Below are positions 40,701 to 49,800 of a DNA stretch of 64,000 bases, in pieces. The position numbers and the translations under genes were made by a program. Under the pieces are notes generated by a model. That model was not told the DNA's origin. It saw nothing but the letters and a program-made list of their open reading frames with translations, and made no database searches. The stretch covers positions 124,001 through 188,000 of the forward strand of contig JAFVCE010000013.1 of assembly GCA_017479385.1 (NCBI GenBank). Direction: 5' to 3'. This DNA is from Bacteroidales bacterium. GTDB lineage: Bacteria; Bacteroidota; Bacteroidia; Bacteroidales; P3. Within the stretch, counting starts at the first letter, position 1, and each line of letters opens with the position of its first letter.

Positions 40701-43700
40701 CGGCACGTTGGATGGTGGTTATTTTGCGAGTGGCATCGCAGTCGTTGCCAAGCACACCAAAGTTGCGTATCTCGATGTGGCTCCACACGTCGCCACCATT
40801 GGCAGAGGTGCCAGAGCCGATGATGGCTTTGTTGATATCCATCACGTAGTCGCCCGAACCCACCTGACCTGTATTGTAGCCGTTGCCGTCGATGAGAATC
40901 ATGTTCTCGCCACCCCAGAAGCCTTGTTTGTCGAAGTTGGCGTTACCCGAATTTTCGCCCCAGTTGGCACCGCCGTAGATGGAGTAGTCGAGCGAGAGTC
41001 GGTTTTTGGCGAGAGCGGGCACGTGGCCAGCCACTTCGTTGCCGTCGACGATGTGGGTGTAGCCCGGCTTGAATATCGAATAAGCGTTAGCCACGCCGTT
41101 GTATGTGTTGGTCCATACTGGCGAGGTCTGCACAGCATCGTAGCCTACGTTGATGAATACCGAGCCAAAAATGTTGCCGAGGTAGCCTCCACCGTAGACC
41201 GGGCTTTGGACATTGCCGCCCGTGATGTTGATGATAGATGAGGGACGGAGGGTGGTTTGGTCGTAGGTGGTGTCGCCGCCCGAGATGTATTGGTGGTTGC
41301 TGTAGCATTCGCCCATCGACATCTCGTCGCCATGGCGGTAGCCGTCGCTAACGTTTTGGCTGCCGCCGTATACGGAGCCCACCACAGTGCCACCATCCAT
41401 GTTGAGGACTTTGAGACCATAGATTATTTGGTTTCGTTCGCCTGCGCCACCAGCAAAGATGTTGTTAGCCACTGTGCCACCATGCACGTTGACCAATATG
41501 TATGAGTAGTCTTCGGGATTGGTGTGGGCTGTAGCTAAGGTTTGGTTGGTGTCGGCCACCATGCGGTCTGTTGCAGGGTCGGTAATATAGAAGCGGGTAT
41601 TGGGGTCTTTCTCGTATGTGAAAGTGGTACCCAGATTGCCACCACCATATATGTTGTTGGTTACGTAGCCGTCGTTGAAATTTAGTTCTACATACTCGTT
41701 GTTTGGGGCGGTGAGGGCTGCTTTCGATGCGTATACGTCCTTGTTGTAGTAGGTAGCTTCGTGGTCGCCGTTGCCTGCGCCATATATGTTTTTGTAACGG
41801 CCGGAGTTGACTTTGACTATGCTTTTGAAGACGTTGCCCGTGAAGTCGTTGCCACCGAACACGTCGACCACGCAGTAGGTGCTCCCATCGTCTACGCCAT
41901 TGAGGTTGACGTTGGCTGTGCCTTTGACGTCAGAACCCCAACAGCCGCCGTACAGTTCGTCGAAGGTTTTGTCCCAAGTGGTGTAGGTGGTGATGTTGGT
42001 GTTGTATACGTCGCCACCGCGGCCACCCCCATAAACAGAGGCGGTTGCAACGTCGGCAGCATGGTGCAGGTCGACGTGGGTTGCCCCAGTGACGTTGCCG
42101 CGACGCGGTTCGTCGAGGTCGCGCCAGTAACCTTCGCCTCCACCATACACGATGCCAGCGATATAGGCTCCTGTGCTGGTGCTACACTCTTGGTCGTCGA
42201 GTATGACGTGCGTGGCACGGCATTGACCCATGCGACCACCGCCGTAGACGCTCGACAGGATGTGTCCGCCCCAAATGTTGACGTTGGCCGAGTCGACCAC
42301 TGGTTCGCCCGTGGTGTTGGTGGCAAGGCGAGTTGCGTAGTTGGGATTGGTGGCTCGGTGAGCTTCGACGGTGTCGGAATTATCGTGTTTGAAGTTGTAT
42401 ACATCATATTGGCCATAGCCCATTATAGGGTAGTCGTAGTATCCGTTCGAGCCGCCATAAATGTGGTGGACATATCCGCCAAAGACGTCGACACGTGTTT
42501 GGTCGACAGTGCCGCTGATGTCGTTGCCACCATATACATAGTTGATGCCATATTTTTCGCCATCACTTGGTGTCGAGGTTTCGACAATTTCGATGTATGC
42601 CACACGGGGTTCTTCGCCCGAGGGTGCTGTTATATCGGCCATATTGCTGCCACCAAAAATACTGCCAAGCACGGTTACAGAACTCGAACTGACTTTTACA
42701 TGGGTCGAAACGTTAGAGACTGTGGGCCCACAGGTGGGGGTGACGTCTTTGGTTTTGGTGCCCATATTGCCTGCATTGCAGCCGCCAAACACGTTGTTGA
42801 CGGTTCCGTTTAGAAGTACGATGTCTGGCACGCAGTTCTGCATATCGTCGTGGTTGTTGCCGCCGAAGATGGTGCCTACGTAGTTGTTTGTTGAGTTGAA
42901 TTCGGTGTTGAGCAGTACAGTGACATCGGTCGATACGCCGACTCCGTTGCCACCACCGAACACGGTATCGATATATCCGCCGGTGGTGTGTATGTCGATG
43001 AAAGCCGATGGCTGGGTGGGACGGTTGTTGGGGTCTTCCATACCGCAGGCTTCTATGTCTTCGTATTCAGGATGGGTGCCGTCGTAGTTGTAGGCACCGT
43101 TGCCGCCGCCATAGACACTGGTAATATGAGGTGTGCCAGTAATGTTGACGTAGGCCGAAAAACGGGCTGTCCATGAGCCGTCCTCCTCTTTGTTGAGTGC
43201 AGTACCATTTGAGGCCTTGAATTGGCCTGGGTCTGAGTCGTCGACCGAGGTGTATGCACCAAAATTGGCAACTTTACCAATGCGGTCGTTGCCGGCAAAG
43301 AGTGCACCTTCGATAGTGGCGTCGCCGAAGATGTTGAGGTACGACAAACCGTAGATTTTTGCCATGTTGCCGCCTCCGAATGCGTTGCCCTTGATTGTGC
43401 CGCCTTTCATAGAGAAATGGACAGAACCTTCGCGGATTGGCACAACGATTTGGGTCTCGATGTCGCCAGTCTTCTTTGCCACTTTGGCTTTCTCGTCGTA
43501 GCCCACGTCGGCCAGGTTGGCTCCGCCATAGACGTTAGCTCCAACCGTACCACCTTTTATATATATATTGGTAGCATTGTGGGTTGGGATGAGTTTGTCG
43601 ATATGGTCGCCATAGGTGTCGAATGGGTCGTTGGCATTGTCTTTGAAGAGGATGCTCTCTTTGTAGCGCACGCCTTCCACGTCGCTTATTGTTTTTAGGT

Positions 43701-46323
43701 CGTTGCAGTGGTAGTATCCGTTCGAGCCGCCGAAGAGGTTGGTCAAAATGTATCCGTCCTCCAACACGACGTATGTGCCGCCAGCATTGTCTACCGAACC
43801 TACGTCGCCACTAATGTTGCACCCACCAAATACGGCGCCAATAGTGCCTTGTGTGAGTTTGACGAAAGTTGAGTGTTTAACATTGGCCTCGCGGCAGCCG
43901 CCATATAAGTAATCAATGTATACTTCGTTAGACTCGACGTTGACGAACGTTCCGACCTTGGTGGGAGCGTCGTATTTGGCATCGGTGAAGTCGGTTGCTA
44001 TGCCTGCGAGTACAGCGTCGCTGTTCATATCGCCTGCATTGCCGCCACCATAGACAGACCCAATGCCGCCCGATTGGAGTGCCAGCTCCGGCCTAATGGC
44101 CATCGCGGCACGGTTGTTGCCTCCAAAGAGAGTGCGAATGTTATACAGACCTTTACCACCAACCCATGTCTTGGGGTTGACGCTGGAGGGGTCTGCCATA
44201 TCAGCAACTGTGGCGTTGTGGAATACGCGCTCGCTGCCTGTGCCAGTGTGGATTGTGAATTGGGCACTGCTGGTGATAGAGGCGCTGTTGCCACCGAGGA
44301 AGCAGGTGTCGACTGTGCCACCGGTGACATCCATAATCACCTTCGGGGCGTCGACCTTGTTGCCACCACCAAATAGGTAGCGCACTCCATATTCGCGGCC
44401 AAAGCCACTGAAGCGGGTGTTGACAACATTGTCGGCGGTTGCAGGCTTGGTCCCGGCAACGTTAATAGTAATGGCACCACCATCGGCAATGGCTCCGCCA
44501 ACATTGTTGCCACCAAATTCGGCATAGACGGTGCCATCTTTTTGCTCAACGACAATAGAGTTGCCTGTGCTGGCAGTGATGAATGCGTTTTTAGCGCCTC
44601 CAAAAAGAGAGTCGACTCGAGCGTACTCGCTCCCCATCACGACCCTGGTAGCTACTATAGCGGGGATTGATGTTCCGGCATCGAAGGCTTTTGTTTCGAC
44701 AAGGTTCTCGTCTACCTTTTCTTTGCCTTTGAACCACACGCTGCCGCCAAAGGTACTGGCACTCACGGTTTGGTAGTTGTAGAAACCGTTGCCACCGCCA
44801 TACACTGAGCCGATGAATATGCCGTTGCTGGTGGTGTTGAGGGTGTCGTGCGAGCCCTCGACGCCAATCAGCACTTCAGACTCTCCGCTAACGGTGCCGC
44901 TAATGTCGTTGCCGCCATACACGGCGCTGATGGTGTCGGCGTTGTGTATTGTAACTTTGGTTCCTGTGCCAACGTCGGCCATACGGCCACCACCGAATAC
45001 TGCGCCAGCTATGAGTGGGGCGTTGATGGGCTCGGTTTTCACTATGGTTTCGAAGTCGGTACTAATTTTCAGAGTTACGCTTTGCGACTGCGAAGCGCCG
45101 TTGTCGTAGGTTACGGTGACAATAATGGTCACGTTGCGCTCGGCGTCGGGCAGCGAGATGCACTTCACTATGGCTGGCTGGGTAATGTCGTTGCCTGCAG
45201 GGGGGGTGATAGAGACATATCGCTGGTCGGCACGACGCTCAAGTACATACTGCACGTTGGTGATGTTGGCCGTGGCAATAGTGGCGTCGACTTTAGCGGG
45301 CTCTGAGCCTGCCAGCAGGTTGTAGTCGGCATCGTAGTAGTGGTTTGTGAACACGGCGTCCTCGTCGTTGTTGGTGCGCAGTCTCCAGTTGAGTAGGATA
45401 CCGAAACGCTTAGTCTCTTCGCGGTAGTGGTAGTATTTTGGGGTGATTTTTACGGTGCCTGGGGCAAAAGCGTGGTTGAGGTTGGTGCTTTCGTTATATT
45501 TAAGCGTGCTCTTATCGAGAGAGACACCTGTCAAGCCAACGTCGGCGAGGGTAGGAATGGAGGCTGGGTGAACGGTGAGTGTGGTGTTCATGACGCGCAC
45601 GCCACTTGCGCCACTGCTTATGTCGAGTCCTGGACAGCTTGTGGTCGGGAACGAGCAGGTTGCGTCTGAGCAGATTTGTGCTTCGGGGGTGTTGTACGAG
45701 TCGCACGACATATTCTCCCACGTTGTTCCGTCCCATTGAATCCAATAGTATGCGGCAGAGTCGATAGCGGTACCGTCACCTTTGGTGTAGGTGTAGTTCT
45801 CTTGCATGGCAGCGCCAAAGTCCCAGTTGTACCATTCGGTAACCGAACTCAGGCCGTCGCCGATTTTAACCTTCTCGACAATTAGTTTCTTGCCGGTGCT
45901 TTGAAGGAAGTAGCGGTAGCCGTCCCACTCTTGGTAGTAGGAGCCGGTCGAGCCAGTGCGAAGCCAAGCGCAGTAGGGGTCGAACTCTGTGGTGTTTGTA
46001 ACCTTGATGGCCGTTTTGTCGAGTTTCAGGTATACAGTGCCGGCGGTGGTGACGTAGGTGGAGTCTTTGGTCTTGTTGTATGCCGTAGCGGGTTTTTCGT
46101 TGTCGAATACTTGGTAGGTGGTCAGGTCGGTGCCAGTCCACGGGTCGGAAGAGCCAGCAGGGTGTATTTCGTAGTAGAGTGTGCCATTGGTGAGTGTATA
46201 CATAGTTTGCGCTTCGGCAAACTGGTAAATTTGCAGCAAAAACAGTGTGGTCAGCGCAGAGAGTAGGGCTCTATTCAGCCTTGTGGCGCACTTTGTTTTT
46301 GGTTTATATGAGCGTTTTGTCAT
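34483..46323 (-). CDS. giant T9SS-exported YGGG-repeat protein (3,946 aa)
   Basis: Start chosen at the ATG at 46323, because it gives a proper signal peptide (MTKRSYKPKTKCATRLNRAL, hydrophobic LLSALTTLFLLQIYQFAEA, cleavage near 38); a TTG six codons upstream is unlikely. Residues ~40-440 are beta-sandwich-like. From ~440 to ~1,800 I count 33 motifs of the form [V/I/L][Y/F]GG[G/N/S/C], each after a TxVxIxGGxI-type strand. Examples are SVYGGGNGFYNY, NLFGGSNGYYHC and AVYGGNDISGTV. The middle (~1,850-2,900) lacks them and includes a pectate-lyase-like stretch (VELLNGVDIENNYNG, VTLINNITITHNTEA). Residues ~3,400-3,680 are GLUG-like (FVGGIAAYTYRTEITDC, RVGGVVGYADNTLIENNYVF). The last ~75 residues (LSVSVYPNPTVDAITVEA to GVTIQKIVKL) are a T9SS type A sorting domain. 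An 11.8-kb frame kept open implies selection. Probably a surface adhesin or matrix protein; unproven. Confidence 0.85.
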   Translation of the reverse strand: MTKRSYKPKTKCATRLNRALLSALTTLFLLQIYQFAEAQTMYTLTNGTLYYEIHPAGSSDPWTGTDLTTYQVFDNEKPATAYNKTKDSTYVTTAGTVYLKLDKTAIKVTNTTEFDPYCAWLRTGSTGSYYQEWDGYRYFLQSTGKKLIVEKVKIGDGLSSVTEWYNWDFGAAMQENYTYTKGDGTAIDSAAYYWIQWDGTTWENMSCDSYNTPEAQICSDATCSFPTTSCPGLDISSGASGVRVMNTTLTVHPASIPTLADVGLTGVSLDKSTLKYNESTNLNHAFAPGTVKITPKYYHYREETKRFGILLNWRLRTNNDEDAVFTNHYYDADYNLLAGSEPAKVDATIATANITNVQYVLERRADQRYVSITPPAGNDITQPAIVKCISLPDAERNVTIIVTVTYDNGASQSQSVTLKISTDFETIVKTEPINAPLIAGAVFGGGRMADVGTGTKVTIHNADTISAVYGGNDISGTVSGESEVLIGVEGSHDTLNTTSNGIFIGSVYGGGNGFYNYQTVSASTFGGSVWFKGKEKVDENLVETKAFDAGTSIPAIVATRVVMGSEYARVDSLFGGAKNAFITASTGNSIVVEQKDGTVYAEFGGNNVGGAIADGGAITINVAGTKPATADNVVNTRFSGFGREYGVRYLFGGGNKVDAPKVIMDVTGGTVDTCFLGGNSASITSSAQFTIHTGTGSERVFHNATVADMADPSSVNPKTWVGGKGLYNIRTLFGGNNRAAMAIRPELALQSGGIGSVYGGGNAGDMNSDAVLAGIATDFTDAKYDAPTKVGTFVNVESNEVYIDYLYGGCREANVKHSTFVKLTQGTIGAVFGGCNISGDVGSVDNAGGTYVVLEDGYILTNLFGGSNGYYHCNDLKTISDVEGVRYKESILFKDNANDPFDTYGDHIDKLIPTHNATNIYIKGGTVGANVYGGANLADVGYDEKAKVAKKTGDIETQIVVPIREGSVHFSMKGGTIKGNAFGGGNMAKIYGLSYLNIFGDATIEGALFAGNDRIGKVANFGAYTSVDDSDPGQFKASNGTALNKEEDGSWTARFSAYVNITGTPHITSVYGGGNGAYNYDGTHPEYEDIEACGMEDPNNRPTQPSAFIDIHTTGGYIDTVFGGGNGVGVSTDVTVLLNTEFNSTNNYVGTIFGGNNHDDMQNCVPDIVLLNGTVNNVFGGCNAGNMGTKTKDVTPTCGPTVSNVSTHVKVSSSSVTVLGSIFGGSNMADITAPSGEEPRVAYIEIVETSTPSDGEKYGINYVYGGNDISGTVDQTRVDVFGGYVHHIYGGSNGYYDYPIMGYGQYDVYNFKHDNSDTVEAHRATNPNYATRLATNTTGEPVVDSANVNIWGGHILSSVYGGGRMGQCRATHVILDDQECSTSTGAYIAGIVYGGGEGYWRDLDEPRRGNVTGATHVDLHHAADVATASVYGGGRGGDVYNTNITTYTTWDKTFDELYGGCWGSDVKGTANVNLNGVDDGSTYCVVDVFGGNDFTGNVFKSIVKVNSGRYKNIYGAGNGDHEATYYNKDVYASKAALTAPNNEYVELNFNDGYVTNNIYGGGNLGTTFTYEKDPNTRFYITDPATDRMVADTNQTLATAHTNPEDYSYILVNVHGGTVANNIFAGGAGERNQIIYGLKVLNMDGGTVVGSVYGGSQNVSDGYRHGDEMSMGECYSNHQYISGGDTTYDQTTLRPSSIINITGGNVQSPVYGGGYLGNIFGSVFINVGYDAVQTSPVWTNTYNGVANAYSIFKPGYTHIVDGNEVAGHVPALAKNRLSLDYSIYGGANWGENSGNANFDKQGFWGGENMILIDGNGYNTGQVGSGDYVMDINKAIIGSGTSANGGDVWSHIEIRNFGVLGNDCDATRKITTIQRADALLLHNTVIQYIGANEAVSVHESQPYTINRIDTVNFWGYNVASLKQQASNIIYLNFWEDELNPSSAFSGSGYSGFVPAARQNIYNIAGTNCDETRDICTKLGYVDNTDDHRYTAILVNNGTNIDVQYPDKLASYQDKTGGVYGLVRGFAFLEAEPNTNAVVTARFKVPNGSNSRNTTDGGFLSDCNTENELGNGVGGAIDNTSVSWTNCSGENCNQSELPYHNYQSSYRVWAVGDGRRTRYTVVLAHSNPSSPKMDPEVNKPLLLERNGEKYKFSMASAVLTLPPTEDGHWYELDGAITLSTENNNLTLTDVTWDPGNWNNVINHDATNGDWHDYGQYPYDPDNSANGQWRVLPLETGVPANALVDVDAIANDPNGTFGLLLTSGKNFGNTYPTLPGSITATGQTILSGNANVSINANYASAMVADHSQTQPEMNLYMLYDSTFSNTMLGTVTFSLKEYTLEGGVRTPVDIGNVDVVVTISTIIEEFRDMEDEVLAIYNEGRRNTFTRKIILPATLESSDIYIKDITWVPTQDDGSGELQTTDVAPAANRFILVEDTNVIIASADNNLFGLTIWPTDNISSDIENNIGWPIIYVDEPVNFLSAARDSKTSLSTSEKISAGAYSAPVAIDLSHVDKEGYVADRGLHLGKLDGRGLSALEATLHFNGENIYPDVDKKGYVGKATLTMLSEAGSKLTEFKITLNVKVRRNGDTIYVASTDHFRRNCDCDDDSYEYDWLPATDFNDPDIGKRPTKYVNNLYTAIRRIYQEGDVIAIMDKYVIDGTDNIAELAISGTDYTPLPIIRYFGHHKDLPGECGVYRGPLIEVKGKYAKFSAKNISFDGSSMGWSRTNIGPELYNPYDNGKKYADTNVAFGPILQVTDHANVELLNGVDIENNYNGYVPGQNGYRTGTDYVGPGSAFCISQGATVTLINNITITHNTEAAFDNNHEAHPQNGAVHIDQGILQIKPSAKTSRILITDNYIMPQTISTTGCGTTVANTKYFDFYKNKDDENLRYQFDPDAMKNELQANVLLNRTYKGASDEIVKDDQISDVILVDEDLAATTRIGISKWFPGEIGNITGILRDTIQIVRSPGTKLQKAMDARNFIPDNPAYRTLFTEAIEPNTMYLHRCATFQHQLASSTPLIAGSDITPTDVLQYLPDDQATCPAGGERIVYSVMGGFFPYTYNWTDDDNTYPAKVKGGTNINMDNNIDKHDYTNYRYAIADTFTTSHIDMGHTSRIKVLNYTVTASDVAGCQLQKQIEITLNKSTSTSIEPGFYKEEYHEAPSPRTSTEANWTSKDNVVASGEKLSPSAENTVSTIVKGTRYYKAITITPMVWTDRTQGTISAKIDGSDNDYIYQQVDENRHELEDLFFCEGEVIQLATRALGDNKFIMWDFDPYYASPTTFVVPARSTSVTAYYGPDSYWVNAIRDTAKAGATYSTEYNYTSRPTVPSYTVDDAAQAPSTKAGYVTAYNGDVHIYNENGLAWFISVVNGHNNTQIRSFFFNNVYLHDKAEGYDMRNHLWTPVGTTQHRFRGHFIGVGSDEATTTPAASPVTIRNIIVNEPNMDYAGFFAFLDSAEIKNIALEAEVVHGSQFVGGIAAYTYRTEITDCKVESNGGAGPLDDKYTSLLTTHYTSGGMVGKADETRISGNTSNVKFLGDAIFCGGVVGYGTSTRIENNGVGNLSRMEGLYVGGAAGYLDGTAPASRRAKRDGNPSVVANNYIRFVADHRSQRVGGVVGYADNTLIENNYVFGDIDGQTSSGAVGAVLSTNAAATNNYYAATDAKVAVGTRRLNATIDNTATFSGRTNHVVLDRRVDGARNLTQALNIWVRNHNEQGGDYRTWRSDLEYRNYGYPLFGEPDLVPVTGDSIIVDGCESAEWNGTVYTNNTVATYSVIDSTRMVDSTVAAIIRIHHGAETRFEDSAYVDQSYTGYGFHVSRTEAQLLQATVDSLGSATITLTDTLHTLYGCDSVVTLTLTFTDTVTHNDEPHTPIATPTQQLSVSVYPNPTVDAITVEAEGMTHVELYSTEGRRLQDYLAEGEPTITIDLTQRASGAYYLRVHSPLGVTIQKIVKL

Positions 46324-46393
46324 GTTAAAAAGTTGGCGCAAACGTTTGACTCACTTGTAGTTAAGCCAATCGCGCAAAGTTTGGTTCAAACTG

Positions 46394-46401
46394 CAAAGTT
46401 A
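46394..46401 (-). promoter_or_regulatory. -7 box for the leftward giant
   Basis: TAACTTTG on the minus strand, 71 bases before the ATG at 46323. The -33 region is A/T-rich without a clear TTTG. Confidence 0.45.
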
Positions 46402-46480
46402 CACTTTTTTTTATATTTGCGAGTTTTTATATATTAAAAAATAAAATTTGTATTTCGGGCCGTAATTCGTAAAGTTTTTG

Positions 46481-46488
46481 TATCTTTG
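46481..46488 (+). promoter_or_regulatory. -7 box for the rightward giant operon
   Basis: Exact TATCTTTG 81 bases before the ATG of the 82-aa ORF. With the opposite box at 46394-46401 it makes 46324-46568 a divergent control region of 245 bases for both giant genes. Confidence 0.5.
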
Positions 46489-46568
46489 CAAAGTCGCACA
46501 CCATGCTGTTGCGACACGTATTGTTATGGCTATCAATACCATAGCCACTGATTAAGTGTACGAAAACG

Positions 46569-46817
46569 ATGACTAAAATGACTCATATCGAACCAATCGA
46601 CCGGTACTCCTCCATTTTCGGGGAAGTTTTGCTATGCCACCGAGTTCTCTCGTCGCTCTGTTTGGTAACGGTAGTTTTGGTGCTTATCGCTCCCACAGTG
46701 GGTTATGCCTGCAACGAATGGTCCGGCTTTACCAATGGCGACAAAAGCAGAGTCGACATCTATGGTGGCAACACGGCTATCACCACAGGTGGCTATGTTG
46801 CAATGTTAGCAGAATGA
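46569..46817 (+). CDS. small secreted peptide with one YGGN motif, 82 aa
   Basis: Starts MTKMTHIEPIDRYSSIFGEV, followed by a hydrophobic segment (residues ~25-44, LCLVTVVLVLIAP) and a probable signal-peptidase site after TVGYA, leaving a ~35-residue mature peptide starting CNEWSGFTNGDKSRVDIYGGN. DIYGGNTAITTGGYVAML resembles one repeat of the giant proteins. Its TGA overlaps the ATG of a 12-codon ORF (ATGA, 46814-46817). It may be a real small partner or the remnant N-terminus of another YGGG protein. The start could be the second ATG three codons in. Confidence 0.5.
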   Translation: MTKMTHIEPIDRYSSIFGEVLLCHRVLSSLCLVTVVLVLIAPTVGYACNEWSGFTNGDKSRVDIYGGNTAITTGGYVAMLAE

Positions 46818-46852
46818 ATAAGATACAAAAGAACGCTATAAGACTACTATGA
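46814..46852 (+). CDS. 12-codon linker ORF coupling to the giant gene
   Basis: Reads MNKIQKNAIRLL, then TGA. Its ATG overlaps the stop of the 82-aa ORF and its TGA overlaps the ATG of the giant (ATGA, 46849-46852). This makes a three-ORF chain by two 4-base overlaps. Likely a translational-coupling device rather than a functional peptide; chance cannot be excluded for so short a frame. Confidence 0.4.
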   Translation: MNKIQKNAIRLL

Positions 46853-49800
46853 TAAATCTTCGCAATACAGCAATAACAAACAGGAAAACAGCGCTCCACC
46901 TGCTGGGATTGTGCCTCGTGGCAACAATCCTATGCCTTGACACCCAGGTTCAAGCCCAGGTGCGAATAAAGGGCAACATATATGGCGGTGGCAAACTGGG
47001 CAATGTGAGCGAAAGTACCTCGGTCACCCTCAAGCAGTCGGCAGCCATCGTCTATGGTAGCGTCTATGGCGGTGGCCGCGGCGCAGAGGAAGACGTAGAT
47101 ATAGCCCTTGTTGGTGGCAGTACCCAAGTGCTTATGAGCGACGGCCATGTGATGCACAGCGTCTACGGCGGTGGCGAATTGGGCTCCATTGTTGGCAACA
47201 CTTTAGTGACCCTCAGCGGTGGCAAGGTGGGCGTCGATGAACCAGAGTTGGATGACGGCTATGTTTTCGGTGGCGGCAAGGGCTCAATGGCCGACCGCTA
47301 CCTGGCCACAGTGCGCGGCAACACCCACGTGGTGATGAGCGGTGGCTATGTGCACAACACCCTCTTCGGCGGTGGCGAGGTGGCCTCGGTAGGCATATTC
47401 GAGGTGGCCGACGCTGCCGACGCTGAGAACGACATTGTGAAGGGCGAACCCATCAGTTGCACCTCAGGCGGCAAAACCCTCGTGGAAATAAGCGGTGGAC
47501 AAATAGGCTTACCAGCTGCCACGTTGCGCAACGACATAGGCTATGTCTTTGGTGCCAGCATGGGTGTCTACACTCAGCCCGACGCCGAGCACACAGCCGA
47601 AAACATCAATCTGACCAGCCGTGAAAATGGCTTAAAAAACGCCATCTATGGCTATGTGGATAGTGCCGAAGTGCGCATCCGCGCCAATGCCTTCATCGTT
47701 GGCGCCGTATGGGCTGGCAGCGAAAATGGCCAGGTGTTGAAAAACAGCGGAGTGCACGTCAGCGGTGGCCAGATTGGCTGCGGTTTGGGCGAGACAGAAC
47801 GCTACGATCGCAAACTGTGGCTTGAAGCCGAGGCAGCCGTGCGTGCTAACGACCCCTCGCGCATCAACGCCATTGCTGATAAGATGCCCGAGTGCGAACA
47901 CTGGCCTTATGGCCGCGACACCATCATTGCCGACAATGCGACCAAACATTATCTGCCATACGACATATATGCCTATGCTGACGGCGCTACCGACGCCTCT
48001 GGCAACCCCGGCGATGGCCATACCTTTTTTGGCAATGTTTTTGCCGGTGGCTCTGGCATTTACCCCTACCGCATATCGGGCAAGACCCACGACGGCCTGA
48101 ACGACTCGGTGTGGAGCGAGTGGTATAGCTTCCAGGGCCGAGTGCGCGGCGACACGTACCTTATTATCAGCGATAGCGCCCACATCCTCACCTCTGCCTA
48201 TGGTGGCTGCGAGATTTCTGACGTGATGGGAGACTGCTATGTCAGTATGACTGGCGGAACCATCGGCCTGCCACGTTCTTTCGAAACTATCGTCGCCCGT
48301 CCTGTCTCCTGCAATCTCTACGGGGCAGGAAAAGGCGACCAGCGAACCCATTTTAACCAGTACACCAACGTGCGCGATGTGCACCTCTCGGTTACCGGCG
48401 GCACAATCTTCGGCTCCGTGTTCGGTGGTGGCGAAGATGGCCACATTCTGCGCGACTCATATGTGTCTATCGGCGGCGACGCATGGATAGGCACATTCGG
48501 CACTTCATATTTCGATGGTAACATCTTCGGTGGTGGCCGCGGCTTCTCGGGCGAAGCCCTTACCGCTGGCAGTGTCGGCGGCAACGTCAGTATCGATGTC
48601 ACCCCCAGCGCAGGCAATGAGGGCTACCCCCATATGTTGGGCTCTATCTATGGCGGCGGCCGCCTGGCCTCGATTGGCACCTACTTCGTGCAACCCGATA
48701 ACCCCAAGTACGGCGTGCTGCAAGAGGGCGACTCCGACCACGGTAACATAACCATAACCATTAGCGGTGGCACCATTGGCAACGACCTCGAATATGTCTA
48801 TGCCCCATCGGGCAAACTCAATACAGGCAATCTGGCCCGAACCAAGTTCTACGACAACAACACCCTCGAACACACCATGGGTGGCAATGTCTATGGCGGC
48901 TCCATGGGCCGCCTCACCGGTTTGGTCGATACCACCAACTGGCTCTGGCCGTGGTTAGCATGGGCACGCTCTACCACCATCACTGTCACTGGCGGTACTA
49001 TTAAGAGCAACGTCTATGGCGGTGGCGAGCTCGGCGCGCTCGAAAAAGCCAGTGCCATCACCATCAGCGGTTCTACCGTTATTGGCACAGAGGTCAAAGA
49101 TGAGGGGGGCAACACCATTTATACCTATGGTAGCGTCTATGGCGGAGGTTACGGCACCATTCTCGAAGAATACGAAGAGGCTGCCTACTCGCATTGGGCT
49201 CCGCCTATTGCCATTGCCGGACGCGTCGAAGGCAACACCAGCGTTACAATCACCGGTGGTCAGGTCTTACACAGCGTTTATGGCGGTGGCGAGGTGGCCT
49301 CGGTCGGCATTCATGCGCACGGTCTTCCAAGCGATAACCCGCCATTCATCGACTGGCACAACGACTTCAAAGTCCAACCCGACGGCTACGAAATGAATTT
49401 TGACAACACAGACCGTCGCTACTTCTACTACGCTGTCGATGATGACGACAACGATATGTCTAAACCCCTCAGCCGCGACTACATCAAAGTCACTGGCGGC
49501 GAGTCGGTTGTTACCATCGGGGGCACTGCCCGCATTGGGCGCCGTCTCTCCCCGACCCAAATCGAAGATATGTATGCCGACGCCGACCACACACGCTACA
49601 ACCTGCTGCAGTCGGAAGGTATGGTCTATGGCGCTGGCAAGGGTGTGGCTGGCCTCAACTATAGCCACTACACCTATGTCGGCTCTGCCGAGGTCAACGT
49701 TCTCGGTCAAGCCTCCATTCTCGGCTCCGTTTTCGGCGGTGGCGAGAACGGCCACGTGGTGGGTAACACAGGGGTTACCATCGGGTCAACATCGGTACAA

